From assembly GCA_023213395.1 (NCBI GenBank), contig CM041465.1:146079741-146143740 (forward strand): a stretch of 64,000 nt of DNA. The letters run 5' to 3'. The notes below the pieces were generated by a model. The model saw nothing but the letters and a program-made list of their open reading frames with translations. It was not told the DNA's origin and made no database searches. Position 1 is the first letter of the stretch. Each line of letters opens with the position of its first letter. A program made the translations under genes and the position numbers. This document shows, piece by piece, positions 11,025 through 23,130 of the stretch. Origin of the DNA: Cycas panzhihuaensis (lineage: Eukaryota > Cycadophyta).

Positions 11025-11479
11025 ATCCCCCCCTTAATGGTAAAAGGTCATTATGATAAAATCTATTCTATGAGGTCTTCATTTAAGCCTCAATATTACA
11101 TTGACACTTTTGTGGGAAAACCCTCATGGGGAATAAAAACCCATGAACTTTCTAAGATCAATAGCTCCTTAAATCAAAATGGCTAAGGTGGCTCTTGATG
11201 TATCCTGATAGTCAAGCAGCTTAAATATATAACTTGATCTACTGAGTCTCCATATACTGTTTGGTCATCCCCCTTGCCCTTTCATGTTTTCATAGGTTTT
11301 GATTTTCCAAGACTAGTACAACCCTTATTCTTCCATGCCTATAATGGGTTTTCACAAATAGGAAAGAGCAGAGACTTACTCTTATACTTTCACACCCACA
11401 AGTGGTTTTTATGAATGCAATAAAGTATGATGATCCTATTGTCATCTCCTCTAATCGGTTAGAGATGGAGGCCTAAAGA

Positions 11480-13010
11480 CCGAGCTGCCTACGAAACTAT
11501 TCAAACTTTACCTTTTATAGTAGTTTAGTAAAGATATCATCCACTTGATCTATTATAGGATAGTACTCTAGTTGAATTGTGCTGTCATGAACTAGTTCTT
11601 AAATCCTGTGGACTTTCGTACTTATGTGTTTAGTATAATCATGAAACACATGATTTTTTGCCATGTGGATTACTGATTTATTATCCACATAAAGGCTAGT
11701 ATGACTTGTTTAGGTGATATTCAATATTTCCAATAATTTCCTAATCCATATCACCTCCTTACTGGTCTTAGAAGTAACAATATATTCTGCTTTGATAGTT
11801 GAATCAACAACTATCTTCTGTCATCTAGATCTCTATGATATTGGTGCTATTCTAAGAAATGTTATGTACCTAGACATGGATCTCCTTATGTCTTTATCTC
11901 TGGTAAAGTCTGAGTCTATGTATATATATAGTTTAAACTTTGAATTAGGTTTATACAATGGACCATATTTGCTAGTTGTCTTAAAGTACCTTAACACTCG
12001 TATTGCTGCCTGCTAGTGATTCTACTTAGGATTTATTATGTAACGAGCAAGAATGCTGATAGAGTATGTAATATCAGATCTTGTATTAGTAGTATAGATG
12101 AGAATACTTACAAGTTTCCTATAAAGTATTGCATCTGCCTCTCAATCATTACTATCAATTTATCATTAGGTTCTATTAGAGTAGCTATAGTTCAAGCGTC
12201 TTCCAACTAAAACTTTGTTAGAAGATCGTTGATGTACTTTTCTTAAGAAAGAAAGTTTTTTCCATCTTTGCGAGTGACTTCAATCCCTAAGTAGTATTTC
12301 ATCAACCTATTTTTAGACAATTCAAATGTTTTAGCTAAGTCCTTCTTTTGTTAGTTGATTGCCTATTCACTATTCTCTATTATAAGCATATTATCTACAA
12401 AGATTAAGAGATAAGTAACTTTATCTTTTTAGGTTTGATGAACAATGTTACATTAATATCTTGGTAGTTGTAAACCTCATATCCAAGCCTCATTCTTTCT
12501 AACAACTTGGTGAACAAAGTATGAGGGGTTTATTTAAGGCTGTACAAGGACTTTTTGAGCTTGCATATTTTATGCTCTAGACCAGTAATATCAAATCCTT
12601 TAGGATTAGCCATGTAGATTTATTCTTTAAGATCACCATTAAGAAATGCAGTTTTTACATTGAGTTGGTGAATCTTCCAATCCTATTGAGTTACTAAGGC
12701 CATAAGAGTTCTGATTGTGGTCCATTTAGTTATAGGTGTAAAGATTTCAATGTAGTCGATGCCTTCCCTTTGTGTGAATTCCTTTACTACCAACTTTGCC
12801 TTATATTTTTCAAGGGTGCCATCAGATATGCATTTATTTTTATACATTTATTTGTTTCAAACTACCTTTCTTCTAAGCGGTAGGTTGATGAGCTTCCATG
12901 TATTGTTTTCTATAAGAGATTGATACTTTTCATTCATGGCATTCCTCTAAGCTATGTATTTTATAACTTCTTGGTATGAAAGGGGCTCTTCATTGAGAGT
13001 AAGATGTAGT
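11480..13010 (-). pseudogene. C2 reverse transcriptase and RNase H remnant
   Basis: From 13010 down: RT with TQREGI(D/N)YIE-like and TKWTTIRTLMAL-like blocks (about 12780-12690), a NVKTAFLNGDLKE-like block (about 12660-12620), and a YGLKQ-like block near 12530. RNase H follows with KYGPLYKPNSKFKLYIYTDSD-like sequence (about 11980-11900), SMSRYITFLRIAPIS (about 11870-11840) and an IQLEYYPIIDQVDDIFTKLL-like end (about 11580-11510). These stretches pair with 58560-60660 in C7. Stops and shifts throughout. Confidence 0.83.
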
Positions 13011-13399
13011 TCTTCTAGTTCTAAATTAATGAAAAGTGATTCTTGCATCTTGGCTTTGTAGGCACTTTGAGTGCCAATTTTTCCCACCTCATCAATTTGT
13101 ATATCCTTATTTAACTAGTGGGCTTTACGAGAACCTCAAGTTACGAAGGTCTTCATTTCTCCAACTACATGGTCTTCATTTTAATCTTAAAAAGGATAAT
13201 TTTACATATTTGTTGAGGAGGATATTGATGCATATGGGGAGCATATTCCATCTACCACTACTTTGGCTTTATCAACTCTACTATTCTTGAATGGTGGTCC
13301 ATGATATGCACTCATTAGTTAAGAGTCATAACTACTATGCTTCGTGGCTTTATTATTAGATTCTAATAGTTTGAGTAACTCTTGAATGTCTTCTCTCCT

Positions 13400-14330
13400 G
13401 AATTTTGGAATCTATACATAATATTGAGTAGCATCATAATAATGACAGTTTAATATTTTAGAGTCTAATTGTAATAATTAATCCTATGTTTCAATAAATA
13501 CCACATCTTTGATGACGATAATCTTTTGTTGTGAAGGTATAAAGACCTTGTACCCTTTGTTATCTATAGGGTATCCAACAAAGATACCTTTAAGTGCCAT
13601 GGGCTAGAGTTTGTTTATATCTCTATCTAGTATTTCAGCATAACATGTTAAGCCAAATATTTTGAAGTGCTAGATAGTGGGGGCTTGTCTAGTCCACTTT
13701 TTATTAGGAGAAGTTCCTCCTTTAGATGGCCTGATAGTATTCATATAATAAACAATTGTCCAAATTACTTCTGTCTATAGGTAAGCAGGTATATTTTTAT
13801 AAACTAGTATAGATTGAGCTATATTTATAATAGACTTATTAATGTGCTTCGCAACTCTATTCTATTGGGGGGTACCTGCTATTGTAGTGTGATACTTGAT
13901 GTTGTTATCTCATAGATAGGTTTCAAACTTAGTAGAGTTATATTCTCCATTATTATCTATTCAGAGACACTTAATCTAATAACCTGACTCTTTTTCAATG
14001 TGAGCTTTAAAATCTTTAAAGACATCAAATGCCTTATCTTTCCTGGTCAGAAAATCCACCCATACTTTCCTAGTAAAATCATTAATGAAGGATATGTAGT
14101 ATAATTTCTACTTCAATAATGGAATGGGCATTGGTTTGCATAGATCAGAGTGTATCAATTGAAAATGATGACTTAATTTCCACTGACTATCAGTAAAGAG
14201 TTGTCTATGAGATTTGGCTATGATATATACTTCATATTTAAAGGGCTTGGAGGAGAACTTAGGTAGACATGGAAGGGTATAGTAAAGATCTCTAAGTCGA
14301 TTGATCTGAACATGACCCATGCATGCATGC
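13400..14330 (-). pseudogene. C2 integrase remnant
   Basis: The open stretch 14108-14320 begins MGHVQINRLRDLYY, the HxxH part of a GAG-pre-integrase domain, and runs to IHSDLCKPMP, the start of the integrase core. Below it come FINDFTRKVWVDFLTRKDKAFDVFKDFK (about 14100-14010; FIDD has become FIND), DNNGEYNSTKFE (about 13960-13920) and GTPQ plus a stop plus NRV (about 13880). GIFVGYPIDNKGYKVF (about 13600-13550) is the C-terminal part. The catalytic DD-E positions are damaged. Confidence 0.85.
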
Positions 14331-14399
14331 TAAAGAGCTTCTAGGGACAACTTAGGATGTGTTAAAGTGGTATTAAAAGCAAAGTCTTTATCAACACAA

Positions 14400-14860
14400 G
14401 GGCTTTAAGCATAATTAGATTTAGAAGATGAGAAGTCATTCAACTTAAATAATTTGCTAGTAAGCTTTCCAGTCAAGACCACTCAATTTGTTAAAGGGTA
14501 AATGACCTAAAGAGTTTGGTCATTTGTGGTAGCACTAAGATCGAATCTATTGAAGACAAGAGTGGATAAGGAGAGTAGGTTTTGTTTCAAATTAGGAATG
14601 TATAGGATATTAAGTAATATAAAGTCTCTCAAGCCTCAGAGTTTCAAGCATATATTTCTAGTACTTTTGACCAGTTATTAGGATTTATCAGCCATGTGAA
14701 TAATACCATATACATTAGAATCACAAGTTTGATATAGATCTCAATTGTAGATCATATGTTATATCACTCCTGTATCCATAATCCATGAAGAGGTGTTTGA
14801 AGTTATGCTATTCACGTATCTGAGAGAGGTTTGCATTGGTGATTCAAAATCATAAGTGGC
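14400..14860 (-). pseudogene. C2 aspartic protease remnant
   Basis: SSWIMDTGVI plus a stop plus HM (about 14800-14755) is the copia protease site (usual form WxxDSGAxxH) with Ser to Thr and Ala to Val changes. It is followed by LYIPNLKQNLLSLSTL (about 14620-14570), the conserved VLYVPxLKxNLLS block that precedes the GAG-pre-integrase region. The same arrangement is present in C7 near 56690-56920. Confidence 0.72.
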
Positions 14861-14869
14861 ATAGCCACA

Positions 14870-15968
14870 ATGAGCTTCAAAATACCTCTTAGTTTGATTA
14901 ATGGTTCTTCCCTAAAATCTTTGAATGTATGCTTGAGAAAAACCTATGCCACCAAACTATTCTTCACATGTTTCTTCAATATTATGAGCCTTATATTTCT
15001 TTTGAAACTTAGGCAACTTGAATGCATGTATACGATAATCCTTTATAAGGTGTCCTTTCCTATTGTACCTTTCGTGCATGATAATCTGATTTCCAGTTCC
15101 TAAAGTACTGATTTAGGCTGACTGTATTGCATTAAAAGGTGATGCTTGGCCTTGAGACTATCTAGGTTATTATTGTTAAGGGTTCTATTGACCTTGTAGC
15201 TAATTTCCTCTGCCTCATCCTCTATCCCTTGCTCAGTTATTTCCTCTACCACGAGAGGGACCATGATTCTTTGAGAAGCATACTTCTTCTTCCATGTCAA
15301 AAGCTGCATCCGAAAGAAGATCTAAAGTTACAAAATTAGTATAAAAGGTCTTATCAAATTCTATAAACTTCTCTGCAAGAGCTTCAAAGTTAAGTGTCTT
15401 CAACATTCCACTTGATTGAAGACTCTCAAGCAAGTTCTTATAATTAGGTATATATAGATAGGACTGTATAAGGAATGCCCATGTAATACAAGGGGTCTTA
15501 AAATCTTTGTCTATTACTTATTTGATTGTTCGAAGGAGGTTGATTGTTTCATGCATGTCCCTTCTACATCTTCATCTTGTTCATCTTTAAGACTAAATGA
15601 ACAAATTCAAGGTCAAACTTTGCATCAATTTTTTTTTTAAGAATCTTGAGGACTTTTTAGGCTGTATTGTATTGTTCTTCATCAATTAGATTGTGTAGGG
15701 AGTGATTAGTCACTAATAGAATATCAGCATAAATCTTCTCATCATCGATCTCCTATTATAATTTAGCTCTAGGATTTATTGGAGTCACAGGTGGTGTTAA
15801 TATAGAGGCAGATGCGGTTACTAACGTAAGAATGGCATGTGTAAGTTATAGATGGGCTCTCCAAAGGCCTTTATACTTAGTACTATTCTTGACTCTAGTA
15901 TACCATAGATTCTAATTATCTTTCCCTTTTAAGATGCAATTTACATTCTACTTAAATTGAGAAGACAT
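14870..15968 (-). pseudogene. C2 gag remnant with in-frame stop near its start
   Basis: Starts at ATG 15968-15966 with MSSQFK, then a TAG, then NVNCILKGK; C7 has the same stop at the same codon. Readable blocks: EEQYNTA-KVLKILKKKIDAKFDLEFVHLVLKMNK, and LESLQSSGMLKTLNFEALAEKFIEFDKTF (15233-15433), a UBN2-type gag. A basic GPSRGRGNN segment follows. The zinc knuckle near 15040-15090 is decayed; in C7 it is intact. Frameshifts near 15300 and 15450. Confidence 0.8.
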
Positions 15969-18005
15969 GGTGAAGTAAAAGAGATAGTGAAGAAATAGAA
16001 ATGAAAATGACACTAACACATGTAGTTAATACACCTAGAAAAGTAGGGAGAAATATAATTAAGTATCAAGTAATGATAATATGCCACTAACACTTGTGAT
16101 AAATACTCTTGACATAATAGGGTTTGATGATATGTACAAATGGTAATATAAGGATCACAAAGATAAATGATATGTCATGTGATCATAAAATCAAGATTAT
16201 ACCCATGTAAAAGTTGGCATGTGGGTGTACATAACTAAAAACTAAGTTTGATGTAGGATGTGTGATCAAACCTAAACCTTTATCTCAAGTCCAAAGTAGT
16301 TGAGGTGTCGATGCTTAAAGGAGCTTCTAATATATGTATTAGGGCCTTTACTTATGATACTCGCATCTATGTTTGGTGATGAAATCCAAGTCATAGTGGA
16401 CCCCTAGTACTCCCAGTCCTCACCTAGTTCACCAGTAAGTAGCTATCTACCTCCTCTGAAGAGTCAAATGGTATGTTCGTATCTCATGGCTATGACAAAT
16501 ATTAGACTAGTTATATTTTAATCTTGATTAAAGTTTTTAGTTTTCTTAGGTGGTTATTAAGATTATTCTTGATTAGAGGCCATAGGTATGGCTAACCTGT
16601 CCTCATACTATTATTCTGGTTAAGACTAGACCTAGTATGAAACTTACACCTCTCTTAGGGCTTAGACTTCAACTAACCATGGTTTATTTCAACTAAGGTG
16701 AGTGTGCACACAAGTCAAGAACTAGCGGTATAAGTCATACAGATGAGATTCCTTTAGGAAATAATATAAGTTATTTTTAAATAATTGAAAACTAAAATGG
16801 AAAGATGATAAATATGCTTATTTATCTTTTATACTTAACTTGTTATTATTGCTACTTTATATATTGCTTTATGGTATTTATGGAAATAGAAAGAGCATGC
16901 TAGATTTAGTAGAGGAACCAGATATTACTTCTGATCCAATGTTTCTCTTACTTTAGTATAATATTTTCAAATATATTTTTAGAAATTTTAATACAAAAGA
17001 TATAAAGGGCTAAAAAGTAGATCAACTTGCTGCTAAACTACTGATTTTTCTAAGTTTAGGTGCATGTTATTTTACCATATTTTGTGATTTTTTTTCTCAC
17101 AAAATTTATAAATAACAATAAATGGGTAAATTTTTTAAAAAATTACAAATATGGAGGCCTAAATAATGGAATTTGAATGTATGGAAGAATAAAAAAATGT
17201 TTAAAATGTCATTTCTAATAAGATAGTGAAGTTATATTTCTGAAAAGTCATAAAATTATTTTTGCCTAAAAAAAATATAAAAGTAAAATCTTACCAGATT
17301 CACTATCTCAAAATCCAAACTTTAATATGTCAAAAGCTTCATCTTGACACGTACATCAACTTTTTCTTCTACATTATCTCCAAAATTTCCAAAAAAATAA
17401 CCTAAAATGCCCTCATAACATTTTTGGTGGGGGGTTAAGTAGATAGATTCAACATCTGTCGGAAAACTACAAAGATCTCATTACCCGATGGATGAAATTT
17501 GATGAAATTTATCTCGAACTTCTTTTAAGACATAAATTGACTAGATCCCTTTAAAAAAATTTCAAATTTTTAGCTCATATTTAAAGGATTTCATTGAGAA
17601 AAGTGCCCTAGGTCAGTCATCTACAAAATTTAACCTTTTATTTTAGCTAAAATAAGTTGTTTCATACTGAATCTAAAGATGCTCTAGAATTAAAAAATGG
17701 TTCTCTTGGTAAGGTAACCTTACATATCAAATTTCATCAAAATATGAGATGGTTAAAATTTTCATAAAATTTTAGGCCTTCAATGCTTCTAGGGCTATTT
17801 CAGCAACCAAACAACTTTAAAAATCTGTCCTTTTTACCTATGAAATTCTGTACAAATAGAAAATATTGCAACATATAAAATAATATAATTTTAAGCTCTC
17901 TAATATAAAAGAAAGTTCTTAAATAAGCTCTTAACCTCACATGAATTGTGAGTGAGAGGCATTAATGGCTCTGTGCAAGCCTAGTGGGGAAATGTAGCCA
18001 ACAAT
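15969..18005. other. C2 leader, about 2 kb
   Basis: Non-coding as far as I can see. Positions 16260-16740 match, in reverse complement, the C7 leader on both sides of N1 (about 50030-50163 and 54953-55260). Poly(A/T)-rich from 16900 to 17950. A long leader between primer site and gag is also present in C5 and C1. Confidence 0.6.
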
Positions 18006-18018
18006 GGCTTTGATACTA
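18006..18018 (-). promoter_or_regulatory. C2 primer binding site
   Basis: GGCTTTGATACTA reads TAGTATCAAAGCC on the minus strand, two changes from the initiator-Met match TGGTATCAGAGC. It touches the LTR directly. Confidence 0.8.
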
Positions 18019-18325
18019 GTTTTTGGGTAAAGGATCTAGTTGTCATACTCCACTACACTAAATCAATGGCATATAATAAGAGCAAAACAGAGAGAATAAG
18101 ATTAAGAATGAAAATGAGAGGTGAGAATTATGACTCTCCCTTTCATATTCAGCCTTATATATCAGGGGATGTGCATTAGGGTTTCCAAAGGAGTTTTCTC
18201 CTAATGACATGATCTCAAAATTACACATAAATGTAAATGAAATTACATTTAAATATGTGACTTAGCTAACATAAAGTCGCCTTCATATAATTAATCTAAT
18301 GACCTTGATGTATTAATATCCATCA
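18019..18325 (-). repeat. C2 5' LTR
   Basis: 307 bp, partner of 10717-11024; ends CCATCA and is followed by TATAA (18326-18330). The TATA-like stretch TGATATATAAGG lies on the minus strand around 18150-18163. Confidence 0.92.
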
Positions 18326-18330
18326 TATAA

Positions 18331-18774
18331 CACATCCAATTAAGTTTACTCAACAATGTCATTAATAATCATGATAGGAAATAAATTAATACTTAATATA
18401 GGTATGACATGCATAAATAAATATCCACATATAAATCAAACTCATCAAATATAATCTAAATCTTCAATTCTGGTTTATACTAGCTTTATCACTAATATGC
18501 ATATATCGTAGTTGCATCTTGTTCTTAAATTTCTCTTAATACATGCTAATCGTGACCCTTATTAAAGTCTTTTTCATGAGATATCTTTAATCTTTTTTCT
18601 TTGATATGCTTCATAGGATCACACTATCTTACTTTGATATGTTCTATGCAGGATCACAATATCCCACTTTGATCTATTTCACTCCACAAGATCACATTAT
18701 TCTACTCTAATCTACTCTACTCTATAGGATCATAGTATCTAACTCTTATACAATATTAAATATAACCGAGAACA
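18331..18774. other. Element O leader with short tandem motif
   Basis: Between C2 and the O primer site. From 18613 to 18740 a loosely repeated unit occurs three to four times: AGGATCACA.TATC.(T/C)ACTTTGAT.T.TT plus CT-rich spacer. No coding region is seen. Confidence 0.45.
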
Positions 18775-18786
18775 ACTCTGATACCA
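18775..18786 (-). promoter_or_regulatory. Element O primer binding site
   Basis: AACTCTGATACCA immediately left of TGTTGAAATA is the reverse complement of TGGTATCAGAGTT, a near-perfect initiator-Met tRNA match. It fixes the start of the LTR. Confidence 0.85.
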
Positions 18787-19144
18787 TGTTGAAATATATC
18801 ACTAATGGAGATATGAGTCTATAATGAAACATATATACATGAGGTGATTAAAGAAGTAAATAATAAATGAACAAATCAAAGAATGAAGTATGTATAAACA
18901 TGTAAGATAATAAAGCTTATCAGAAATGATCATGTCTAAATATTGCATTAGGTATGAATACATATTTATAATACATGGCCACTTCATAACTAACCAATGC
19001 TATATGAGAACCCCTACACCCACTAATAGGATAAATACATGAATATGTATGCACCACCTTGCACATAACTTAATAAACCAATTTAATATTACATAAAAGA
19101 GTGGGGTTCTAATATTAACTAAATATTAAACATTATTTCTAACA
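18787..19144 (-). repeat. Element O right (5') LTR
   Basis: 358 bp from TG (18787) to CTAACA (19144). Minus-strand start is TGTTAGAAATAATG. Its last about 115 bp align with 1925-2039. Confidence 0.75.
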
Positions 19145-20139
19145 ACATTTTGGTTTGTATTATTAGTGTATTTCTAAAAATTTCTGGATTGATTAGGACT
19201 TAAGTGTATAGGCTAATTTTGTATTAAATGTTGATTAAAATTTCTAAATGTTCTAGGGTTTAGATTATTAAGCCTAGGACTTTGATTGGTATAATTTATG
19301 GTAGGACCTCTATTTTATTTTTGAGGATTAGAATTATTAAAAGTTTTTATTAGATTCTATTGTTATTAACTTTAAGTTTTAGGTTACTAAGTCAACTTAG
19401 TGTGAGAGAAAAGAACTTATAAAGGATATTATATCTTGCTGGTTTGGACAAGTATTGTCTAGTATTCAACTAGTTGATTTGTTAGCTCATCAAAAGAAAT
19501 AACAGGATGATTGCACTATTATCTAGTGGTTTTATATTGATTATATATCTTAAGTAATTTATTTATAGTTAGACATACAAGTGTATCATTATCTTTAGTA
19601 TGTATTGTAGTGATTATTTAATATTTTTTGTAATAATAGATTTAACACAACTTCATAAGTCTATTTTAATTGACTATAAATTAGAGAGGTAATCCTTGAT
19701 TCTAGAAACATCTTCAAACTTAAGATTGTGTAATTGTCTAATTTTTGTTATAAAATAACAACTTAGGTAGAATCAACTTTATTATATTTAGTTTTTAACT
19801 TGTTCCAAACTTTGACTAGTCCATTTAAGTCATTGAAGTGCCTTCAGATGTTAGGGGATAAGGATGTGATGTTGGTTTCTAAAGCACCATCATAGTTCAT
19901 TAAGTACGAATTATATGTATTTGATACTATGTTAGTAAGTTATTTTAATTTATATGTGATATATTTATTTAAGTTGATTAGAGACTTTGACCTTCTAGTC
20001 AGCATAATTGAAGTTGATAAGAACTAGAATTTTAGTTGTAGGAGCTATTCCTAGCATAAGCACTATTTGGAATGAATAATTGAGGGTGTGGTTTTGTTGT
20101 GAGTGTGCTTAAGTTCTTGTGAGAATGAATTAGAAAGTC
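19145..20139. other. Unassigned AT-rich DNA between O and C3
   Basis: I see no coding region, repeat pair or RNA gene here. It may be older transposon debris. It ends with the left copy of the C3 target duplication, ACACT (20140-20144). Confidence 0.5.
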
Positions 20140-20144
20140 ACACT

Positions 20145-20343
20145 TATTAAAGTACTAATGTTTTATTTTAAGAGATCTTAAGTAAAACATGGGTTATGTA
20201 TATAACCCCTATTTGTATCTACTTAACAAATGCCCTACATGCATTGACCTATACTTATGACTAAATTATATATATTGAGAGATTCTTTTTCTCTATAATT
20301 AATGAAGGATATCTTTTCTCCACATGCTCTTTTATTTTGAACA
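20145..20343 (+). repeat. C3 5' LTR
   Basis: Aligns with 31877-32089: GCCCTACATGCATT(G/A)... and GAATATCTTTT-like ends. It starts TATTAAAG (TG mutated) and ends TTTTGAACA. A gap of about 14 bp relative to the 3' copy lies near 20160. Confidence 0.9.
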
Positions 20344-20358
20344 TGGTATTAAAGTAGG
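20344..20358 (+). promoter_or_regulatory. C3 primer binding site
   Basis: TGGTATTAAAGTAGG directly after the LTR; initiator-Met type with two changes in the first 12 bases. Confidence 0.85.
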
Positions 20359-21099
20359 ACAATCTCTGAAGGGAATTATTGTAGGGTTAATTTTTTATTT
20401 TTTAAGACAAAATCAAAAGAACTAAAAGGGAATAAAGGTCAAGTGTTTTCTAAATAATGTAGATGAGCTAAATTGATAATACAAAATTATATAAAAATCA
20501 TAGTACAAAGCTGTATGAACATTTTTTTAAAGTGTTCTATTTATGATGAAATTTATTAGTAGGGGCATCTAAATACGAGGACTAATTTCTTCTAAAGGAC
20601 CATATTCAAAATCCTTGTCAATTAGTAAGAAATAAGGCATTTACAGTGTTGTAATCTTGGAGCTTTTCTCATAAATTTCTCTCAGATTTCTTAATCTTAG
20701 TGAGTGAAACTTATCTTAAAATCTTCATCTTGACATAAGCTTTTATTTGAATCCACTTTTGTAATTTTTCATTAAGTATTTTATAAGATTTAAGAAAAAA
20801 ACACTTATAAACCCTATCCAACTATATGGTTTTTGAGACCTTTTTCAACCCTTTTAGAAATTAGATCCACATAAAAATTATAACTCTGGAAAGAGCACTA
20901 AAAAATCTATAGATTGGGAGAGTTTTATAAAATTTTGTATACTTATACTTTTTTTGTATTTCCATATATTTGTATGATTAGGAAACTATTATCTCTACTT
21001 TAGTATTTTAGTTTTGTTCTATTAAGTTGAAATAAACAATTATAACCTAAACATATACACTCAGTAATTTTGGTAAGCTGACAAGGTAAAATTATAATG

Positions 21100-22070
21100 C
21101 CTGAAAACTTAGAATGAAGGGTCTCCTTGTAGCAAAAAAATGCTTAGGGGGTTGTAACTAGAAAAGAAACCAAATCTAGAGCTCTTAATGCCACTCAGTT
21201 AGCAAATTGGGAAGAAAGGGATAGACGTGCACATATTGCCATTATATTGCTAGTAGGGGAGTCTCTCTTAACACACCTTAGTGAAACAAATTCCTCTACT
21301 AGAGCTTAGAATAAATTACAAGTTATATATAGTTAGAAAAATGAAGCTCAAATCATCTTCCTTAAAGAACAATTATATCAAATTCATATGATAGAAGGAG
21401 AGTTAGTTTAAAGTTTTATCACAAAAATAGTTGAAGCTAACGACTATCTTGTATCTACTAGAGAAACATTATATAATATAGAAATTATTTGGCTAGTGCT
21501 CAACAAGTTACCAAAATCCTTTGACAATCTTGTCAACATTCTTATTGTAGGAGGCCAAGCCACTAATATGTTATTTGATACCTTGCATGAACACTTATTA
21601 TAATAAGAATATAGAATAAAAATATATGAAGAAGAGATAGATATTGAAGTAATGTTTATTTTAAGGTTATGATTAGATGGTAGAGGATGACCCAGGAGCA
21701 CCTCAAGAGGTAGAGGAGGAATTATAAGAGGAAGGTTCAATGAGATACAAGGAGGCTAGTTTACATCAATAGAAAGATTGACTGGGGCATGAGGCATGTA
21801 CACTTCAACTAAATCTAAACCCTATCATCATTGTAGCAGAAGAGGATATCTTCCTAGTAATTATAGGTAGTATGATCCTCTAACCTGTTACCACTATGGA
21901 TGATACAAAACCTTTGCTAATAGTTGTCCACAAAGAAGAACTAGAATTTAGAAAGAAAATAGAGAAGAAGGAAACTATAGCATTGAAAAATGCAAAGTAA
22001 GGAGAAGAAGAAGAAGAGACTACTTTCATCATTGTATTGGCTTCTTCTGCTTAAAATAATGATGATTAGT
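21100..22070 (+). pseudogene. C3 gag remnant with two zinc knuckles
   Basis: Upstream, 20359-21099 is a non-coding leader. The gag reads LSQLANWEERDRRAHIAIILLVGESLL (about 21190-21270), then YNIEIIWLVLNKLPKSFDNLV (about 21473-21535), typical of copia UBN2 gags (the LxxLPxxxxxLV signature). After a Gly-Arg stretch (GRGGIIRGR) come YHHCSRRGYLPSNY (21823-21864, a C-x2-C-x4-H-x4-C site with three residues changed to Tyr) and a second knuckle ending NSCPQRR (about 21879-21930). An Arg-Glu-rich tail precedes the protease. Several stops. Confidence 0.83.
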
Positions 22071-22239
22071 TCATATAATTAGAAGCTTCAAATTACATGT
22101 TAGGAAAAAAGATATTGGTTGAAGGCTCTTCAACCATACAACTATAATAAAACAATAGAACTTGGTGACAAATTTTCTTTATACTTTAAAGGCAAAGGAA
22201 TAATTGTTATAAAAGTTAATAATAAACTTTAAAAATTGG
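22071..22239 (+). pseudogene. C3 protease/linker remnant, left of LINE-R
   Basis: The active-site block is not readable. The last codons before LINE-R, LKIGNVLF, are the start of the VLYVPxLK block that continues at 28957 on the other side. Confidence 0.55.
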
Positions 22240-22259
22240 CAATGTATTGTTTATTCTTT
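22240..22259. repeat. LINE-R target duplication, left copy
   Basis: CAATGTATTGTTTATTCTTT, matching 28954-28973 (CAATGTATTGTTTGTTCTTT) at 19 of 20 positions. The last few T may belong to the LINE tail, so the true length is 16-20 bp. Confidence 0.9.
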
Positions 22260-22479
22260 TTTTTTTGATGAGGTAAAAATAAATTATAAGCAGGTTTGAA
22301 ATAGGGTCCCACAACCTAGTACATCAATAATTTTTGAGCTTTCCAATTATAGATGACTGTGACATCCCCACGGTCTAGGAAATGAAATGGTTTCACTAGG
22401 ACAAGCCCCATGGCTAGCTATCTCAGACCCTATCCTTATCAACCAGAACCATTAGATCCTTAGGAAAATCAAACCTCCA

Positions 22480-22900
22480 AATGGTGTCTTCCTTTTGTTT
22501 AACCCCCCTGTTTACCAAAAAGTCAGCTGCTTTGTTTCTCTCTCTTAGCGTGTGCTTTATCTAGACTTCTTCCAGTCCCTTAAAACTCTCCTTCGCATCA
22601 TTAATCATGGTTTGAAATCTCTAATCTGGAAGGACCACATCTTTCAGCAAATTGATAACCATCTCTTAGTCTCCCTTAATTACCAAAGGCATGGAACCTC
22701 CAACTAGGGCTAAGTCAATGGCTTTAATCATGGCATTCATTTCCGCAAAGTGGTTCATTTGGTGTTCATAATAGTCCGCGAAGGCCCAAATAGGATTACC
22801 AAGATTGTCTCTACATATACCTCCTCCCCCTGCCTCTCTTGGGTTCCCCTTCGATGCACCATCAAAATTAATTTTCACCCAAGATTCCTGAGGAGGCGTC
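22480..22900 (-). other. RNase H domain of LINE-R ORF2
   Basis: The plant-LINE C-terminal RNase H (RVT_3 type). The first catalytic Asp is in WVKINFDGASKG, the Glu in AEMNAMIKA and the second Asp in VIKGD, followed by a stop. The rest (KHTLREREKNKAADFLVNRG, about 22570-22510) continues in frame past two stops and contains the His-Asn-Asp-like end region in degraded form. Confidence 0.85.
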
Positions 22901-23130
22901 CAATGACTAAGTCTTACCTTGGCGGCCTCATATATTGGCTCTATATCCCACTTTAATAGGATCCTATTTTCTATCAGGATGGTATGTTTCTCCTTAATGT
23001 TTCTAACATTTTCCTTAATGTCAATGGAGATTTTTCTAAAGATAGCATATTGGTCCATCTGTCTCCCCTGGAAGATTCTTCAATTTCTCTCCTTCCATAT
23101 GTTCCATGATAATATCAGAAATACACTCTT

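Larger units (their letters stand above)
10714..18325 (-). mobile_element. C2: Ty1/copia element inserted in O, same family as C7
   Basis: LTRs at 10717-11024 and 18019-18325 enclose minus-strand gag, protease, integrase, RT and RNase H remnants in copia order. TATAA flanks both sides (10709-10713 and 18326-18330). By the duplication the left end is 10714, by the TG end it is 10717, so there is a 3-base uncertainty. Leader, gag and pol are homologous throughout to C7 (48488-61434). All frames are interrupted. Confidence 0.92.
1881..19144 (-). mobile_element. Element O: old LTR retrotransposon, host of C1 and C2, no pol found
   Basis: Defined by a right LTR (18787-19144) with an adjoining initiator-Met-type primer site on its left, and by a related but shorter sequence at 1881-2039 followed by a C-tract that reads as a minus-strand polypurine tract. 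Both LTR copies share the stretch CACCACCTTGCA...AACTTAATAA and a run to the end ATTATTT(C/T)TA. Removing C1 and C2 leaves about 2.5 kb of internal DNA (2040-3378, 9969-10708 and 18326-18786, counting one target copy each) with no recognisable reverse transcriptase or integrase. It is either non-autonomous or a deletion derivative. The left boundary is weak and no target duplication was found. Confidence 0.5.

Noticed and set aside
11714-12210. Plus-strand frames of 100 and 64 codons in C2
   Set aside because: They lie opposite the RNase H and RT remnant of C2 and have no similarity of their own.
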